From positions 16,805,893 to 16,869,892 of the forward strand of contig CP141149.1 of assembly GCA_035235625.1 (NCBI GenBank): a stretch of 64,000 nt of DNA. Direction: 5' to 3'. A program made the position numbers and the translations under genes. Below the pieces are notes generated by a model. It was given only the letters and a program-made list of their open reading frames with translations, was not told the origin of the DNA and made no database searches. Source of the stretch: Saururus chinensis (Eukaryota; Streptophyta; Magnoliopsida; Piperales; Saururaceae). Position 1 is the stretch's first letter. Each line of letters begins with the position of its first letter. Shown piece after piece: positions 1-11,419 of this stretch.

Positions 1-1398
1 ATGGACCATGTTTAACGCATATCATGACTGATTAGAGTATGTTTACCTATGCTTGCATTAATTTAACATTTGCTCATGTATGTATTATATTACATGCATC
101 ATAAGAATGATTGTAAGCGAAGATTATTCATGTTTAACCGTGATTAATCGGTTGGATGCCATTGTTTTCCGAATTAGCTGCTCGGAGGTTTGTCGAATCG
201 ATTTTACATCCAAAAGGACGGGGCTTTACGTCTAATGGATGGGGTTTTACGTCCCTTTGAAGATGGGTTTCTTCCCCGAGTGAGAAAAGTGGATTTGATA
301 TAATGAGTTAATTGAAATGTTTCTGGACTGGAGATTTTAGGCTGGTTTGTCCATGTGCACCGGCTTACAAGGGGGTATTTTCCCAGTTAGGGAATACACA
401 AACTACTCTAATTTTCCTTTTTAGGAATTCGGACTTCCCCGTTAGGGATGGTCCCGGGCAAGCATGTCTTCTTGTGCTTCAGCTAGGATAAGCAGGGTTG
501 TTTTATTAACTGTGAGACATTCACAAGATGGTTTATGCATGTATATGGAATATAATACTCATCGACAGAGGTTGTGTGGGGACAATAATGCTTATGTTAC
601 ACATGGTGTGTATGACATGATTATACTTGAACATGTAGGATAAAATGTGGTTTAATACACTTGATTATATAGGGTGAATGTGAATATTGAAACATATTTT
701 ATGCAGGATGTGAATGTTATATGAGATTTATATGATTGCACATGGAGTGCATGTGTTATGAAATATGAATGAACCTATGATGCACAAGTGGCATGAATGT
801 GTATATATGGAATGTGAATTTTCTCATGATGCATAGGTGGCATGAATGTGTATAGGGAATGTGATTTATCTAATGATGCGTAGGTGTAGAGAATAGATTT
901 GTGATACATGTGTAGATTGAGAATGCATGTAGTGTTTTCATGAGTTTATATTCATTATCAAAACTCTTAGTGACCGAAGCTCGCCCCTCTTTTGTTTGTG
1001 ATTTTTTGTGGGATGTATGTTGTGTCATACATGAGGATGGACTTGAGCCATGAGCGGGGGATTAGATATTTGGTTTGTGTTTAGATTTGCCATGCAATAT
1101 GTTGATCTCATACTTGATTTTACTATATACTTTGGATAGCCTATGTTGGCTTTTGATATATTGTAGCCATAAGGCTTGAGATTATATTATTATCTAGATG
1201 ATGTGGGTATTGTGAAGACTAAGATTGTTAGTACATCTCTTTTATCTTCCTCTATTTACTTTTGCATAAAGGGCATGTGTTCGTACTTCGATGAGAAACC
1301 ACCCAGGATGGGTTAAGTCTTCTACAACTCCACTTCGTCTCATCGTGTCCCACTCTTAGACCGGGTTCGGGTCATGAGGAGTGTGGCGAGCCATTACA
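1..1398 (+). repeat. 3' part of a C-family LTR, cut by the window start
   Basis: This stretch has no credible gene. Its order of blocks matches the complete solo LTR at 16990-19994: a block ending in an ATCGGTTGGATGC-like motif, a block with many ATG/TGTATG words, a 'ctcacccctct'-like segment, then a 3' end with ACCGGGTTCGG followed by a terminal TTACA. It ends about 1398, where sequence resembling a different LTR family (A) resumes, so it probably inserted into that older LTR. The 5' end and any target duplication lie outside the window. Similarity was judged by eye and is well diverged. Confidence 0.5.
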
Positions 1399-1752
1399 TT
1401 TACGACTGTGTTAAATGCAAGGAAAATTACCCCGGGTTGTGAAGTCAAGAACTACACTTAAGCTTAGTCATGGACCCATTAGAGTTCAGAAAAGCCTTGA
1501 ATCAAATGATAAAAATACCCCTATGAGCATATCGTCCACATTCGTGTAAATGGAAGAACAAGTCAATTTAAGAGTAGAGCCTTTAGAGATGTCAATGTCT
1601 TGAAATCAACAGAAAGACAATGAGATGACAAGAGTGACCAAAGGGAGAGAGTATCATGCCCCAAGAGGTAGAATTACCCCAATGTCCTTAGGGGCAGTCT
1701 ACCCCATTTTATTTGAAATAGATACCCTAGCCTAAGGAGAGTTAGGGTAGCC

Positions 1753-1930
<178 letters not shown>

Positions 1931-2284
1931 GTCTTTAAATGGAAGGGGTGTGATCAGTAGGTGACTTAAAGACCTTTGCGTAGCACATTGTCATGGAAAA
2001 CAAGGGGAAGAACCTTCATTCCTAAGGTTTAAGGTAACATATTATATGTGTCTGCAACGCAGTGTATCGATCCACTAGGGTAGTATATACTAACTTGCAT
2101 GATATGTAAGAGTTGTTTACATTTTTGAGATTAAATTTGGCTAGCCCTTACCCTACAAATTTGTGCAATGAGCCTCCATTTATCACTAATAAGCAGGAGT
2201 CCGGTTAGTGTTATCTGTTGGGACTTTAGAGAGTCCATGTTAATTATGTTTACTTACCTTGATGCATATTTTTTTATTTACTAT

Positions 2285-2800
2285 TTTTTTTAATAAGTAT
2301 AAAAGAAAAAAAATTATGACCCAAGCTAAGACTGGACTTTTGAAAGTTTACCTCACGCCTAAGTTAAGAAATAGGCTAACATACTAGGGCCAAGCCCCAG
2401 CTATGGTCTGGCCCAACCTAGCTGATTTCAGGCCTAATTAACGTATTTGAAAATTTTGTACATTGTCAAAAAATATATACTTCATATATCCTAAATTTAT
2501 AGTTTCTAATTTTTTAAAATAAATAAAAATTAATCTATTTTGAAAAACCAAATGGAGCTATTAATGTGGGACAAGGAAATATAGGAACATTTTTACATGA
2601 AATTCCATTTGTTTGGAAGTGGTATTGGTGGGAGGGAAGTGGTTGTCTAAGAGAGTGGTAGCATGCAAGAAGAAATTAAGATAGATAGAGAGGCAAGGCA
2701 TTGGGAGTATTAAGAGAGGAGGGTTGTGGTCATTTATGTAGTTGCTCTTAGAGCATCTCTAAGAGCACCAAGTGAACTTGGTTATTTATTTTCAAACTAA
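2285..2800. repeat. Dispersed repeat, copy 1 (with Stowaway-like core)
   Basis: About 500 bp closely related to 7435-7950. Both copies start in a T-rich stretch with 'ataagtataaaagaaaaa' or similar, pass through 'ggctaacat' and 'ctaattaacgtatttg', and end in 'aagagca(c)caagtga'. The middle (about 2478-2585) looks like a Stowaway-type MITE with the 'ggagctattaatgtggga' tail. No coding potential. Confidence 0.6.
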
Positions 2801-3012
2801 TAATAGACTTGTACTTAGATGGATAGCCTGCCCTTTATGAATTTTTGAAACATGTATTAATATCATATGATTTGATATTTGTATTTGTCAACCCCGGTTA
2901 TCATGACCTGAATATTTAATCAAATGGTTTGTTTTACATTAAGAAAAAAATTATTCATGACTCACCATTCATGCTATTTAAAAAGGGTTTTAAAAATCCT
3001 ACTCGTGATACC

Positions 3013-3607
3013 AGCTAGAGCATGTGCATACATTGTAGGCAGACATGATATGCACTTCTGTGATGAATATTCAACAAGAGAATTATAACAATAACTCAAT
3101 AGACAATATAGGGATTATAGCAAATTTAGGCAAAGCCTCCTACCTCGCTAAAACACCGATCTTTGAGCTTACTCCTCCTCACCTCTGTCGTCGACTGCCT
3201 TAGCCAAACAAATTTTCATGCAATTCCTTCTCTCTCTTTCCCTTCAAGGGCCAAAAGCTCCCTTAATTGAAGCACTAGTTAGCCTAATTGTCCTATTTTT
3301 TATTAATTTTTGTAACTTCAATCAACCAGGCCTGCAAAGCGCATTAAATGGCCTAATTACATGTCTAATTCGGGTAAACAGACCTTGCGCAACATTTTCA
3401 ACTCTGAATGGTTATATATCTCTCATCCGAACTCTAATTCGCATGATCTTGATGGTGTTTTGTAACTCTTTTGTCTACTTTCTAACTAAGTCTCTACCCT
3501 AAATTTCACCTATATAAGAATCTATTCAAATAAGAAGGTCAAATGGTCAAACTCTCTATTTTCCTCATAGTTAAGTTTCCAAAACTAGGAAAATCCGCAA
3601 TATTACG
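3013..3607 (-). repeat. A-family LTR 5'-end fragment, minus sense
   Basis: This resembles 39590-40116 of the solo LTR in the same direction, including 'taattcgggtaaac', 'tcatccgaactc' and the 'gaaggtcaa' segment near the LTR tip. It ends near 3606 with a degraded tip (ATATTACG against CGTCACA). The 94-residue open frame at 3218-3502 lies in this LTR DNA, resembles no protein I know, and is not taken as a gene. Confidence 0.45.
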
Positions 3608-6321
3608 TTGGGTGATGATGCTTCCTGGTGGATTCCTACGACACTAAGGATGGTGCCTTTTTAAGGATGGTACATGGTGGGTTTTATCACTTGTCACTCA
3701 GGATAACATGTGATATGTCTATTAATAAGATCTAGTAATTATTGTTTTCTAATTATCTTATTTGTGGTTGACTTGTAAAAATGTAAGGAGTTTGGCCTTT
3801 AGCATTACGAGTTAGATAACTCTCTAAATAGGTTGAATTTAGGGCGGAGACTAGTATGATTAGAAACTATATAAAAAGAGCTTCAAATGACACCAATAAT
3901 GCACAAATTGGATATTAGATTAGTGAAATATGGATGGTTGAAATTGTACTAGATGCACCATACGAGATTACCCGATTTCCTAAAATTGGGTCTTTTACTT
4001 AGCCTTTTGGGCCTATTTAAAGTGAGTAACTGGAATAATAATTTAATGGTCAATTTGAGTGGCTCTAGGTTGGTTTAGTAGCCTAAACCCTAGGGGGATT
4101 AGAAACTTTAATCCACACCCTTTATAAATATGTCATAAGAGCCTTAATTAGATAGTTTTGAAGTTTTTTAGATTTGGCTGAGAATTTGTGGTGCCCTAGC
4201 CTCTCTCAAGGTGAGTAATTTAATTATTTTCTTCTTAATCCTTTGATACTTAATGGGGAATTGAAGGTTCTTCATGCTTAATTATAATTCTCATGTCTTC
4301 TTCTATCAAACCCCACATTTTTTTCTTATTTCATGAACCATACAACCCTTGTTTTGATGTAAAACCTTATGCTTCATGGTTAGGAGTCATTAGACTCAAT
4401 GAAGCACTTGAAATTACATGGTGCTTGTAGTTATAAGCCTTTAGTTGGTAGAGATTATGTTTTATGCCTAGATTTATTAAAAAACCCTAATTTTGTTGAA
4501 TATGGATCTTTGGATTTAGGACGATTTGAGGACTTTTTTTTACCCTCGAGGTAAAGGGTTTTTGTTTGATGAGGTTTTACTTGCATTAAAATCATGTTTG
4601 TGGGTGAAATAAATTTCTTTAGGAATGGATATGACTTGAATATTTTTCAGTCTCTATTTTAGATTTATGACTATATTTCAAATATTTTACTTTGAGTTTT
4701 ACTCTTAATTTTTTTATAGGATTATATTATCATGTCTAGATCATATTCCTAATTTGTCAAAATTTTCCAAAATAATATGCATTTATTATAATTTTTGGAA
4801 TATGTGCTATACCGTAAAATAGTTCTATATTTATGTGTTTAGAAGTGTGTTTAGGGATGAAAATGTATGATTTTTTGTTCTTTCTTTATTTGATGGGTTG
4901 ATATATATGTTATGAATATGTTATAAAAATTTCAAGTCATTTGGATCGCGATAAGTCAAGGGCATATTCTTCAATTTGTAGGTTGATAGTCTTCAATTAA
5001 ATAATAAAAATTATTTTTGTAATTATTTTGATATGATATTTATTTATATTGTAATTAAGACTATGATGTAGGTTTCAATAAATTTTACATTAATTGGAGT
5101 TTATTTGTTATTTTTCCTAAAATATACTAGTTGCATGTTGTGATTATGCTAAAACATCTACTTAATTAAGCTATTGTGAGAATAAATGAGATATTGTATG
5201 TTACATTCGTACTTTTAGTATGTTTAACTTTAGTAAGGATATGCATGCATATATCTAAGGTTAATTTAGTAAATTTGTGTTTCATGCATATCTTAGTATA
5301 TATATAATCTTATTTACTAAATTATGTCGTGCATAAGATGGTATGATTACTCAAGGTTGCACTTGTAACTATACTTATATTTCATGCATCGTGAAAATGA
5401 TTTGTAAACTATGGATCAATCGTGGTTACTTTAGGTTTCTATGGTTGATGAATTAGTTGTATCGGAGGTTTATCGAATTGGTTTTATGTCCAAAAGGGTG
5501 GGGTTTTACGTTGAGTGGACGGGGTTTTACATATAAAAAGATGGGTTATTCCTCCCCTGAGCTGAGATGAATTAGACTACTTATTAAGACTTTTGGAGTT
5601 TTCTCCAGGCTAGTCTTGGTCGTTGTGCACTGACGTGAGTAGGGATTTTTGGTATTTTCCGGTATTTGGGATGTCAAGTGATTGGTAAAAGATTTTAATT
5701 GGTTGCTCCATTTTATTATCTTGTAATGACTTTTGATATTCATTTACACCAGATTGTTGTGTAAAGCTTTTTTGATTGAAATGCTAAGATTTATTCGCAT
5801 AGGTTTTTGTGTAAAGATTTTGCTTTGAATGGACTCATGTGTTAGGGTGTTAATGTAAGTGTTTTAAAGACTTTCTCAATTTATACTCACCCTTTCTTAA
5901 TTTTTGGAATCCTTTGGAATTCATATGTAATGGTGTCACGCAGGTACTCAAAACAACTTGTTTTGTGAGCAAAATGATAATTGAGGAGCAACTAAGCGGG
6001 GGATTATGATTTAATAAGGGATAATTAATAGAAAATAAATGAAGAGACATTATGAAACTTCATATTACTTGATAATGCTTCATTTCTAGTTTGTAGCTTC
6101 TTTTCTTTAGTTTGAGGCATATGTTTATAACATTGCACTATGACTCTAGTAGATGGATGTTCAATCATAGTTATGATAAAAGTAGTTAAATTTCTTTTTA
6201 CATTTTTCTCTGAGTTGTTTTTAAGCAAAACGATGACTCAACTGTGTAATTCCGATCTAATCCAAAGTTGGGTTAAGAATTGTTGCATCCTCTAACCAGT
6301 TACAGGTCAGGGGGTTTGACA
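3608..6321 (+). repeat. Decayed C-family LTR copy
   Basis: The layout matches the solo LTR at 16990-19994: a TATA-like box at about 4118 (TTTATAAATATG), a leader ending in a 'ggtgagtaatt' donor-like site, an 'aaaaccctaattttg' segment, the 'tcatgcatcgtgaaaatga' block near 5385, and an end around 6321 (GGTTTGACA). The exact 5' end and a target duplication could not be found. No gene is supported in this stretch. Confidence 0.45.
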
Positions 6322-7070
6322 CTGTATATCTTTAAGATTACATGTGGGTTTTAGTTATAAAACAAGGATATGTGAGATAATTAATGAAATTGTTTGTTTA
6401 ACTGGAACAAGTTGAACAACTAAATGACTCGCATAGAATGTATGTTGGTTTAAAATACTTACACATTACATGTACGAGGATATACTTCTTGAGAAACAAT
6501 TAGTTTATAGGTAAGACTATGTCTATATCCAATTTGGTTAGAAGTAACATTGTTGATGCTATCCAGTAAGCATGTGGTAACTAACATCTGAACAAGTTAG
6601 CCCAATCCATATAATAATAATAATAATAATCAATCATTTTGTTCTTTTGGAGACTTTCCTCCTTGGGGAAGAGATATTATGTTGTTGTTTAGTCTTGTTA
6701 GTTGCAGGTTCTTTTGGTAAGGATTAGCGATATCAAAATCATCAGTGGTAAATTGAGGACGACATCGCACTAGTGGGATTTAGTTTCTTAATTTTACAAT
6801 TTTATAAGTAATTATAATTACTGACATCAGAGCTAACTTTACTTAGTTATTTATTTTTAGTTTGACGACATACCTTAGAAGTTTAACCTGCTATTTATAG
6901 ATTTTTTATATATAAAAATATTATATATTTTGATATTTTTATTTGTGAACCCCACTTATCATGATCTAGATATTTAATTGAATAATTTCTTTTGTATTTA
7001 AATAAGAATTCTTTTGCACGTGATTTATCATGCAGTGTTTTTAAAAAGAGGTATGAAAATCTAGGTCGTG
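6322..7070 (+). repeat. LTR remnants with a primer-binding-site-like motif
   Basis: No gene is visible. A short AAT run sits at about 6611-6631. At 6822-6835 there is TGACATCAGAGCTA, close to the TGGTATCAGAGC core of initiator-tRNA primer binding sites that follow the 5' LTR of many plant retrotransposons. 6890-7070 again resembles the 3' end of an A-family LTR ('aaccccacttatcatga', then 'ggtcgtga'). Confidence 0.4.
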
Positions 7071-7434
7071 ACTGGCCCTTCGGCCCGTAAAAAATAAGGT
7101 TAGGGCTGAAAATTTTCAGCTTCATCTTAGGTGCAGGCCTTAAAATTTATAGCCCGCCTTAAATGGGGTCAGATTAGGGCTGAGGGACGAAAAACCCATA
7201 GGCCTGTTCGGCTCACTCTCAAGTATTAAAATTATTATTTTCACATGATAGTTCGACATGGGCCGCAAGGAAAAGAAAAAGGGTGCATCTTTTAAGGAAG
7301 TTTAGGAGATTTAAAACTTTAAAGTCATCATGATTAGTTGTGAATGACCTCACTTAAAAGCCAAAGACATATTATCTTGTGTCTTATGAGGTCAACTAGT
7401 GGGACCTTACCTAGAGATCATAATTTATTTACTA

Positions 7435-7950
7435 ATTTTTTTTAATAAGAGTATAAAAGAAAAAAAGAAAAAAAATTATGACCCATGCTAGGACTGGATT
7501 TTTGAAAGTCTACCTCGGACAAGGGCCGGGCCTAAGTCAAGAAATAGGCTAACATGCTAGGGTCAAGGCCCAACTTTGGTTTGGTCCAACCTATCTCGAT
7601 TTCATGCCTAATTAACGTATTTGAAAATTTTGTACATTGTCGAAAAATATATACTCCCTCTATCTTAAATTTATAGTTTCTATATTTTTTAAATAAATAA
7701 AAATTAATCTATTTTAAAAAATTAAATAAAACTATTAATGTAAGACAAAGAAATATAGAAACATTTTACATGAAATTCCATTTGTTTGGAAGTAGTACTA
7801 GTGGGAGGGAAATGGTTGTCTAAGAGAGAGGTAGCAGGCAAGGGGAATTGAAGATAGATGGAGAGGCAAGGCATTGGGAGGATTAAGAGAGGAGGGTTAT
7901 GGTCATTTATATAGTTGCTCATCTCTAAGAGCACTAAGTGAATTTGGTAC
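7435..7950. repeat. Dispersed repeat, copy 2
   Basis: Second copy of the unit at 2285-2800, in the same orientation, with the Stowaway-like core at about 7650-7755. The preceding 7071-7434 has no gene; it holds a short segment with repeated 'agggctga' words. 7951-8516 also shows no coding sequence and forms the distal downstream flank of the RNase-like gene. Confidence 0.6.
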
Positions 7951-8516
7951 TTGGGCACAATTTTCTACGTAGAAATGATGCCTCTCACGTGGGATTAAAA
8001 TTTGAAGTCCCATGTTGAGATGCCTTTTGTTTGTTTGAATTTTTTAATAATTACTTAAGGTTGTGGCCTTCCTTACTTGTATTTAACATCCACTGTTAAG
8101 TTTACTAATTGTCACATAAATAATTAAAAATGTCAATTTGAGCGGGTTTATCATCTCCCATCTCCGTTTGAGATGCTCTAAACAAGTTAATTAGGACATT
8201 GTTTTGGAAATCTTGAGAAGTTAAATTCGTCAATTGTACTTTCTAGTCCATTATATTAAATGCTATTTTTGTACTTTAGAATTTATATCAAGACTTCAAA
8301 AATATTTTTAGTACATTTTAATTTTTTTACCCAAATAGTGGAATAATTTGAGAATTCAGCAGCTGGTATGGGCAAAATCATTATCCTTTCAAGAAAAACA
8401 TCATCCTTTCAGAATCAGCCCCATACTGGTGTCAGTGATGATTATTTCATTGATTCAAGATCGCCCATATAACATTTTGGGAATGAAAACTTCAGTTCTC
8501 AACATTGATCACAAGG

Positions 8517-8522
8517 TTTATT
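8517..8522 (-). terminator. Candidate polyadenylation signal AATAAA
   Basis: Read on the minus strand, AATAAA lies about 136 bp after the stop codon of the RNase-like gene, a normal distance for a plant 3' UTR. The assignment rests on motif and position only. Confidence 0.4.
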
Positions 8523-8657
8523 AACAGATGGAGCCAACCAAGCACCAACACCCTCTACCTCACCCTTACTCCACTGAAAAAAACTCAAAAAAAAAAAGAC
8601 ACCAAACCACTCCTTGAGGTAAACTCATCTTCTAAGTGAGAGCCTGAACATCAAGTG

Positions 8658-9931
8658 TCACTCGGACTCAGGCATTCCAATCATGTCTGGCTTGGACTGA
8701 AAGTATTGCAGCTTGAGCATATCGGCAGTGAAGGGGTCAAAGATGACAGTCGCGGGGCAGTTGGAGACGTACTTAACAGGGCAATCGATGATGTTGGTGG
8801 CAGTGCTGTCGACACAAAGGTGGATGCCTTTGATGTTTTGGCTGCTGGTTGATCCACACTCGATGGCCGCCGTTGTTATCTTAAGACCTTCATTGATGGC
8901 CCTCTCCACTTCACTCAGTTTGTAGGTCTTGTAGATGGTTGGCTGAATATCTGCAAAAATCCTCTCCAATCAATTGAAACCAAAATGTCTCTCACAATTA
9001 ACACTGAAAGCTACTAACTTCTTAATTACCTCTCCTGCATCAAAACATTTGGCATGCCATTGTTTTTGCTAATTTTGTGCTAAGTACCAAATCACATGGG
9101 ACTGTTTTAGTCTGTTTTTTTGGGGTATTTTACTCTTCAAGCCCTGCTTGGTATTAATATGCACCAGTTATAATTGTTTTTGGTTTGAATGGCTTACAGA
9201 TAGAGGTTTTGGGGCTTACCCTTGAAATCCAGCTGGTCCATGATATTGGCCTTCCTGCGGACCTCCAGAGCCTTGGTGAAGTAGGTTGTCTGGCTTAAGC
9301 CAGAGCACTTGCCATCCATATCCCAAGCACTCGCCCAGAAGCTGGTACCATCGTTGCTTGGGCACTTGAGGCTCGGCCAGAAATTACTCATGTTACTCTT
9401 GAGGCCCTCAATCTGCTCCATACATTTTCATTAATATCAAACATATCACCATTGATAGCCTAAATCTAAATTCCTTCAATCAAGTCATTATTGTACACAA
9501 ACTGATGAAAAGACATCCAGTATTCCAGTGGACCATTCTAAGGATGGCTCATCAATATTTGAGATTATGAACTGGAAGATCTTACATCGGAATCGCTGAA
9601 TGAGGAGAAGCTGCAGGATCTGCTAGGGCCCCATCTGTTGTAAGCAATGAAGCGATTAAGGATGAAGTCAAATCTGGGGTACCCAGTTCTTTGCTGGCAA
9701 CACACTGGGGTGGGCGTATTACAATAACCTCCAGGCCACTGCCATGAAAATACACAAATTATCATCACCCGGAAGAAATGATTTGCAGAAATCAGTTAAA
9801 GAACAAAGTTAGAGATTAAAAAAAAAACATACAACAAGAAGGAGGCGGAAGTATTCTATTTGGGCGTGACCAATTGTAGCAAAGGAGACTAGAAGCAGGA
9901 GGAGCAGAGGTCTTGAAGGGAGGGGAGCCAT
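8658..9931 (-). CDS. RNase T2-family S-like protein, predicted catalytically inactive
   Basis: Four exons on the minus strand, 9931-9833, 9738-9586, 9412-9220 and 8950-8658, join in frame (phases 0, 0, 1) into 245 residues, typical for plant S-like RNases. Residues 1-23 form a signal peptide with a Leu-rich core, so the protein should enter the secretory pathway. WPGGYC (34-39), the CC pair (46-47) and later cysteines in LKCP, GKCSG, IECG, HLCVD, IDCP and SNCP match the family scaffold. Active family members carry a histidine in an IHGLWP-like site and again in an HEWxKHGTC-like site. Here the first reads ILNRFI, with Asn61 at the histidine position. The second reads SAWDMDGKC (112-120), with Ser, Ala, Met and Asp replacing His, Glu, Lys and His. 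RNA cleavage is therefore not expected. Similar inactive RNase-related proteins are known in plants, for example as storage proteins. All four introns boundaries are GT-AG and there are no stops, so it looks maintained. Confidence 0.9.
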
Positions 9932-9990
9932 GCTTTGGGTCAGTCTGGACAAGGTTAGGAAATGATGATAAGAGCTTCTGGTTCCACTGG

Positions 9991-10000
9991 TTATTTATAG
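9991..10000 (-). promoter_or_regulatory. TATA box of the RNase-like gene
   Basis: CTATAAATAA on the minus strand lies 60 bp upstream of the start codon at 9931. This would give a 5' UTR of roughly 30 nt and supports both the chosen start and an intact promoter. Confidence 0.65.
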
Positions 10001-10333
10001 AGTGAAGGCCAGCTGCTAGCATTGATGATGAATCTGTCCCACTTTCTTGAATATCATATTGGCAGCTCTTATCACGCAGACCAAACTTTTTATTTATTTG
10101 GTTGTTAACAAGCACGCAGATCAATTGTGAGGCTACATCATCTTTAATAATCACCATCTTTAATAATGGGATTAAAAGTCTAGCAGCATATGCCTTGGTA
10201 CACGTGGGGCACGTGGATTTTGGATCCATTGACTGTGTGGGCATTTTCACATGTGCACTTTATTTCTTTTCCTACCTTATCGGCTTATCCACCGCTTTGT
10301 AGTTTCTACAAGAAAAGGTTGTGATTTTTTATG

Positions 10334-10549
10334 AGGGAAGTTTCCCACCCCAACTCGAGGAAGAGTTTTTTTAAGCTCTTTGCTTACTGTGAGCCGTAAG
10401 AAATATATGTAGAGTATTTATTTTTAAGATTGACTATTTATATTAATGTGTATTAGTATATATATTATTGATTTTAAAAATAAATATTTTACATATATTT
10501 TTTGTACTCGGCTCAATATCAAGAGTGGAGCATGAAAAATACTTCCCCC
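10334..10549. mobile_element. Fold-back MITE upstream of the RNase-like gene
   Basis: The two halves are largely inverted copies. The inner arms run about 10390-10427 and 10471-10514 (GAGCCG, then 'aatatatgta' and 'tatttatttttaa'), and the outer tips are GGGAAGT and its partner ACTTCCCC. There is no coding capacity. It sits about 400 bp upstream of the RNase-like start codon, inside the likely promoter region. I could not define a target duplication. Confidence 0.5.
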
Positions 10550-10689
10550 AAGTTCTACAATGTCCATCCTTGTAAGTAACTTAAAATATTCTATTTCTTT
10601 TTTATATATCTCCTTAGATAGTTACCCACTCTAATAAACTTATTCACCCTATTACACTACAACCCATTAGAACTCATACACTAGATACA

Positions 10690-10890
10690 AATGAATAAGA
10701 CATGGAGTCTTCATATGATTGTGCAATTTTTTGAGGGGGGTGCCCCTTGCCAAAACCTAGATAATAATGTTTATGAAGTTTTTTGGTTGAGTTCCTATGA
10801 CAAATACAATTGAATTTTATGGAGACTTAGAGTCCTTGTGTAATTATGTAAATTTTTGTAGGGGGTGCCCCATGCCAGAACCTACCCCCC
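10690..10890. repeat. Diverged tandem duplication, about 125-bp unit
   Basis: A block running from 'catggagtcttcatatg' to 'ggtgccccttgccaaaacct' recurs as 'atggagacttagagtcc' to 'ggtgccccatgccagaacct'. It abuts the perfect palindrome that starts at 10892. No gene is seen here. Confidence 0.55.
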
Positions 10891-10891
10891 C

Positions 10892-11169
10892 TATGATATC
10901 CCCTACTGGCTAGCCTTCTGGCGGCCGCCATGATCTTATGGCCATAGAGTTGACCAGTGTTGAAAGACAACCTCGTATAAAACCCAACATGGTTTTGGAG
11001 GGGGGCGACCCCCCCCCCCCCCCATCTAATAAATGTACAGGTCTTTGGGGGGTTGCCCCCCTCCAAAACCATGTTGGGTTTTATACGAGGTTGTCTTTCA
11101 ACACTGGTCAACTCTATGGCCATAAGATCATGGCGGCCGCCAGAAGGCTAGCCAGTAGGGGATATCATA
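10892..11169. repeat. Perfect 115-bp inverted repeat (hairpin) with 48-bp spacer
   Basis: The left arm 10892-11006 and right arm 11055-11169 are exact reverse complements over 115 bp. They include GCGGCCGC and begin and end with TATGATATCCCC and its complement. The spacer holds a run of about 17 C. The same short open frame appears on both strands only because of the symmetry and is not a gene. Possible origins are a fold-back transposon, a hairpin RNA locus or an inverted duplication. Confidence 0.9.
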
Positions 11170-11419
11170 TATGCATGCGTTACATCTCATTTTATTGATA
11201 AATCATAGAGATTAAATAAGAAAATAATATATTTTAACAATATAAAATATCTTCATTCTGCCTCAATTATTAAAAAATCATAGTTGTCTATTTTAAATGA
11301 GTACTCAATTAAAGATAAAATTATGTCCATTACTTTAGATAATACTTCTAATAATAATTATGAGGTAGAACTTTTAGAATCTCATTGAGATGACATTGGT
11401 GTAATAGAATCCAATACAT

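Noticed and set aside
8655-8925. Plus-strand open frames opposite the last RNase exon
   Set aside because: They are antisense shadows of the conserved minus-strand exon.
10827-11198. Two open frames on opposite strands with almost the same protein (MAIELTSVERQPR...)
   Set aside because: They are the two arms of the perfect inverted repeat read in mirrored directions, with no family similarity.
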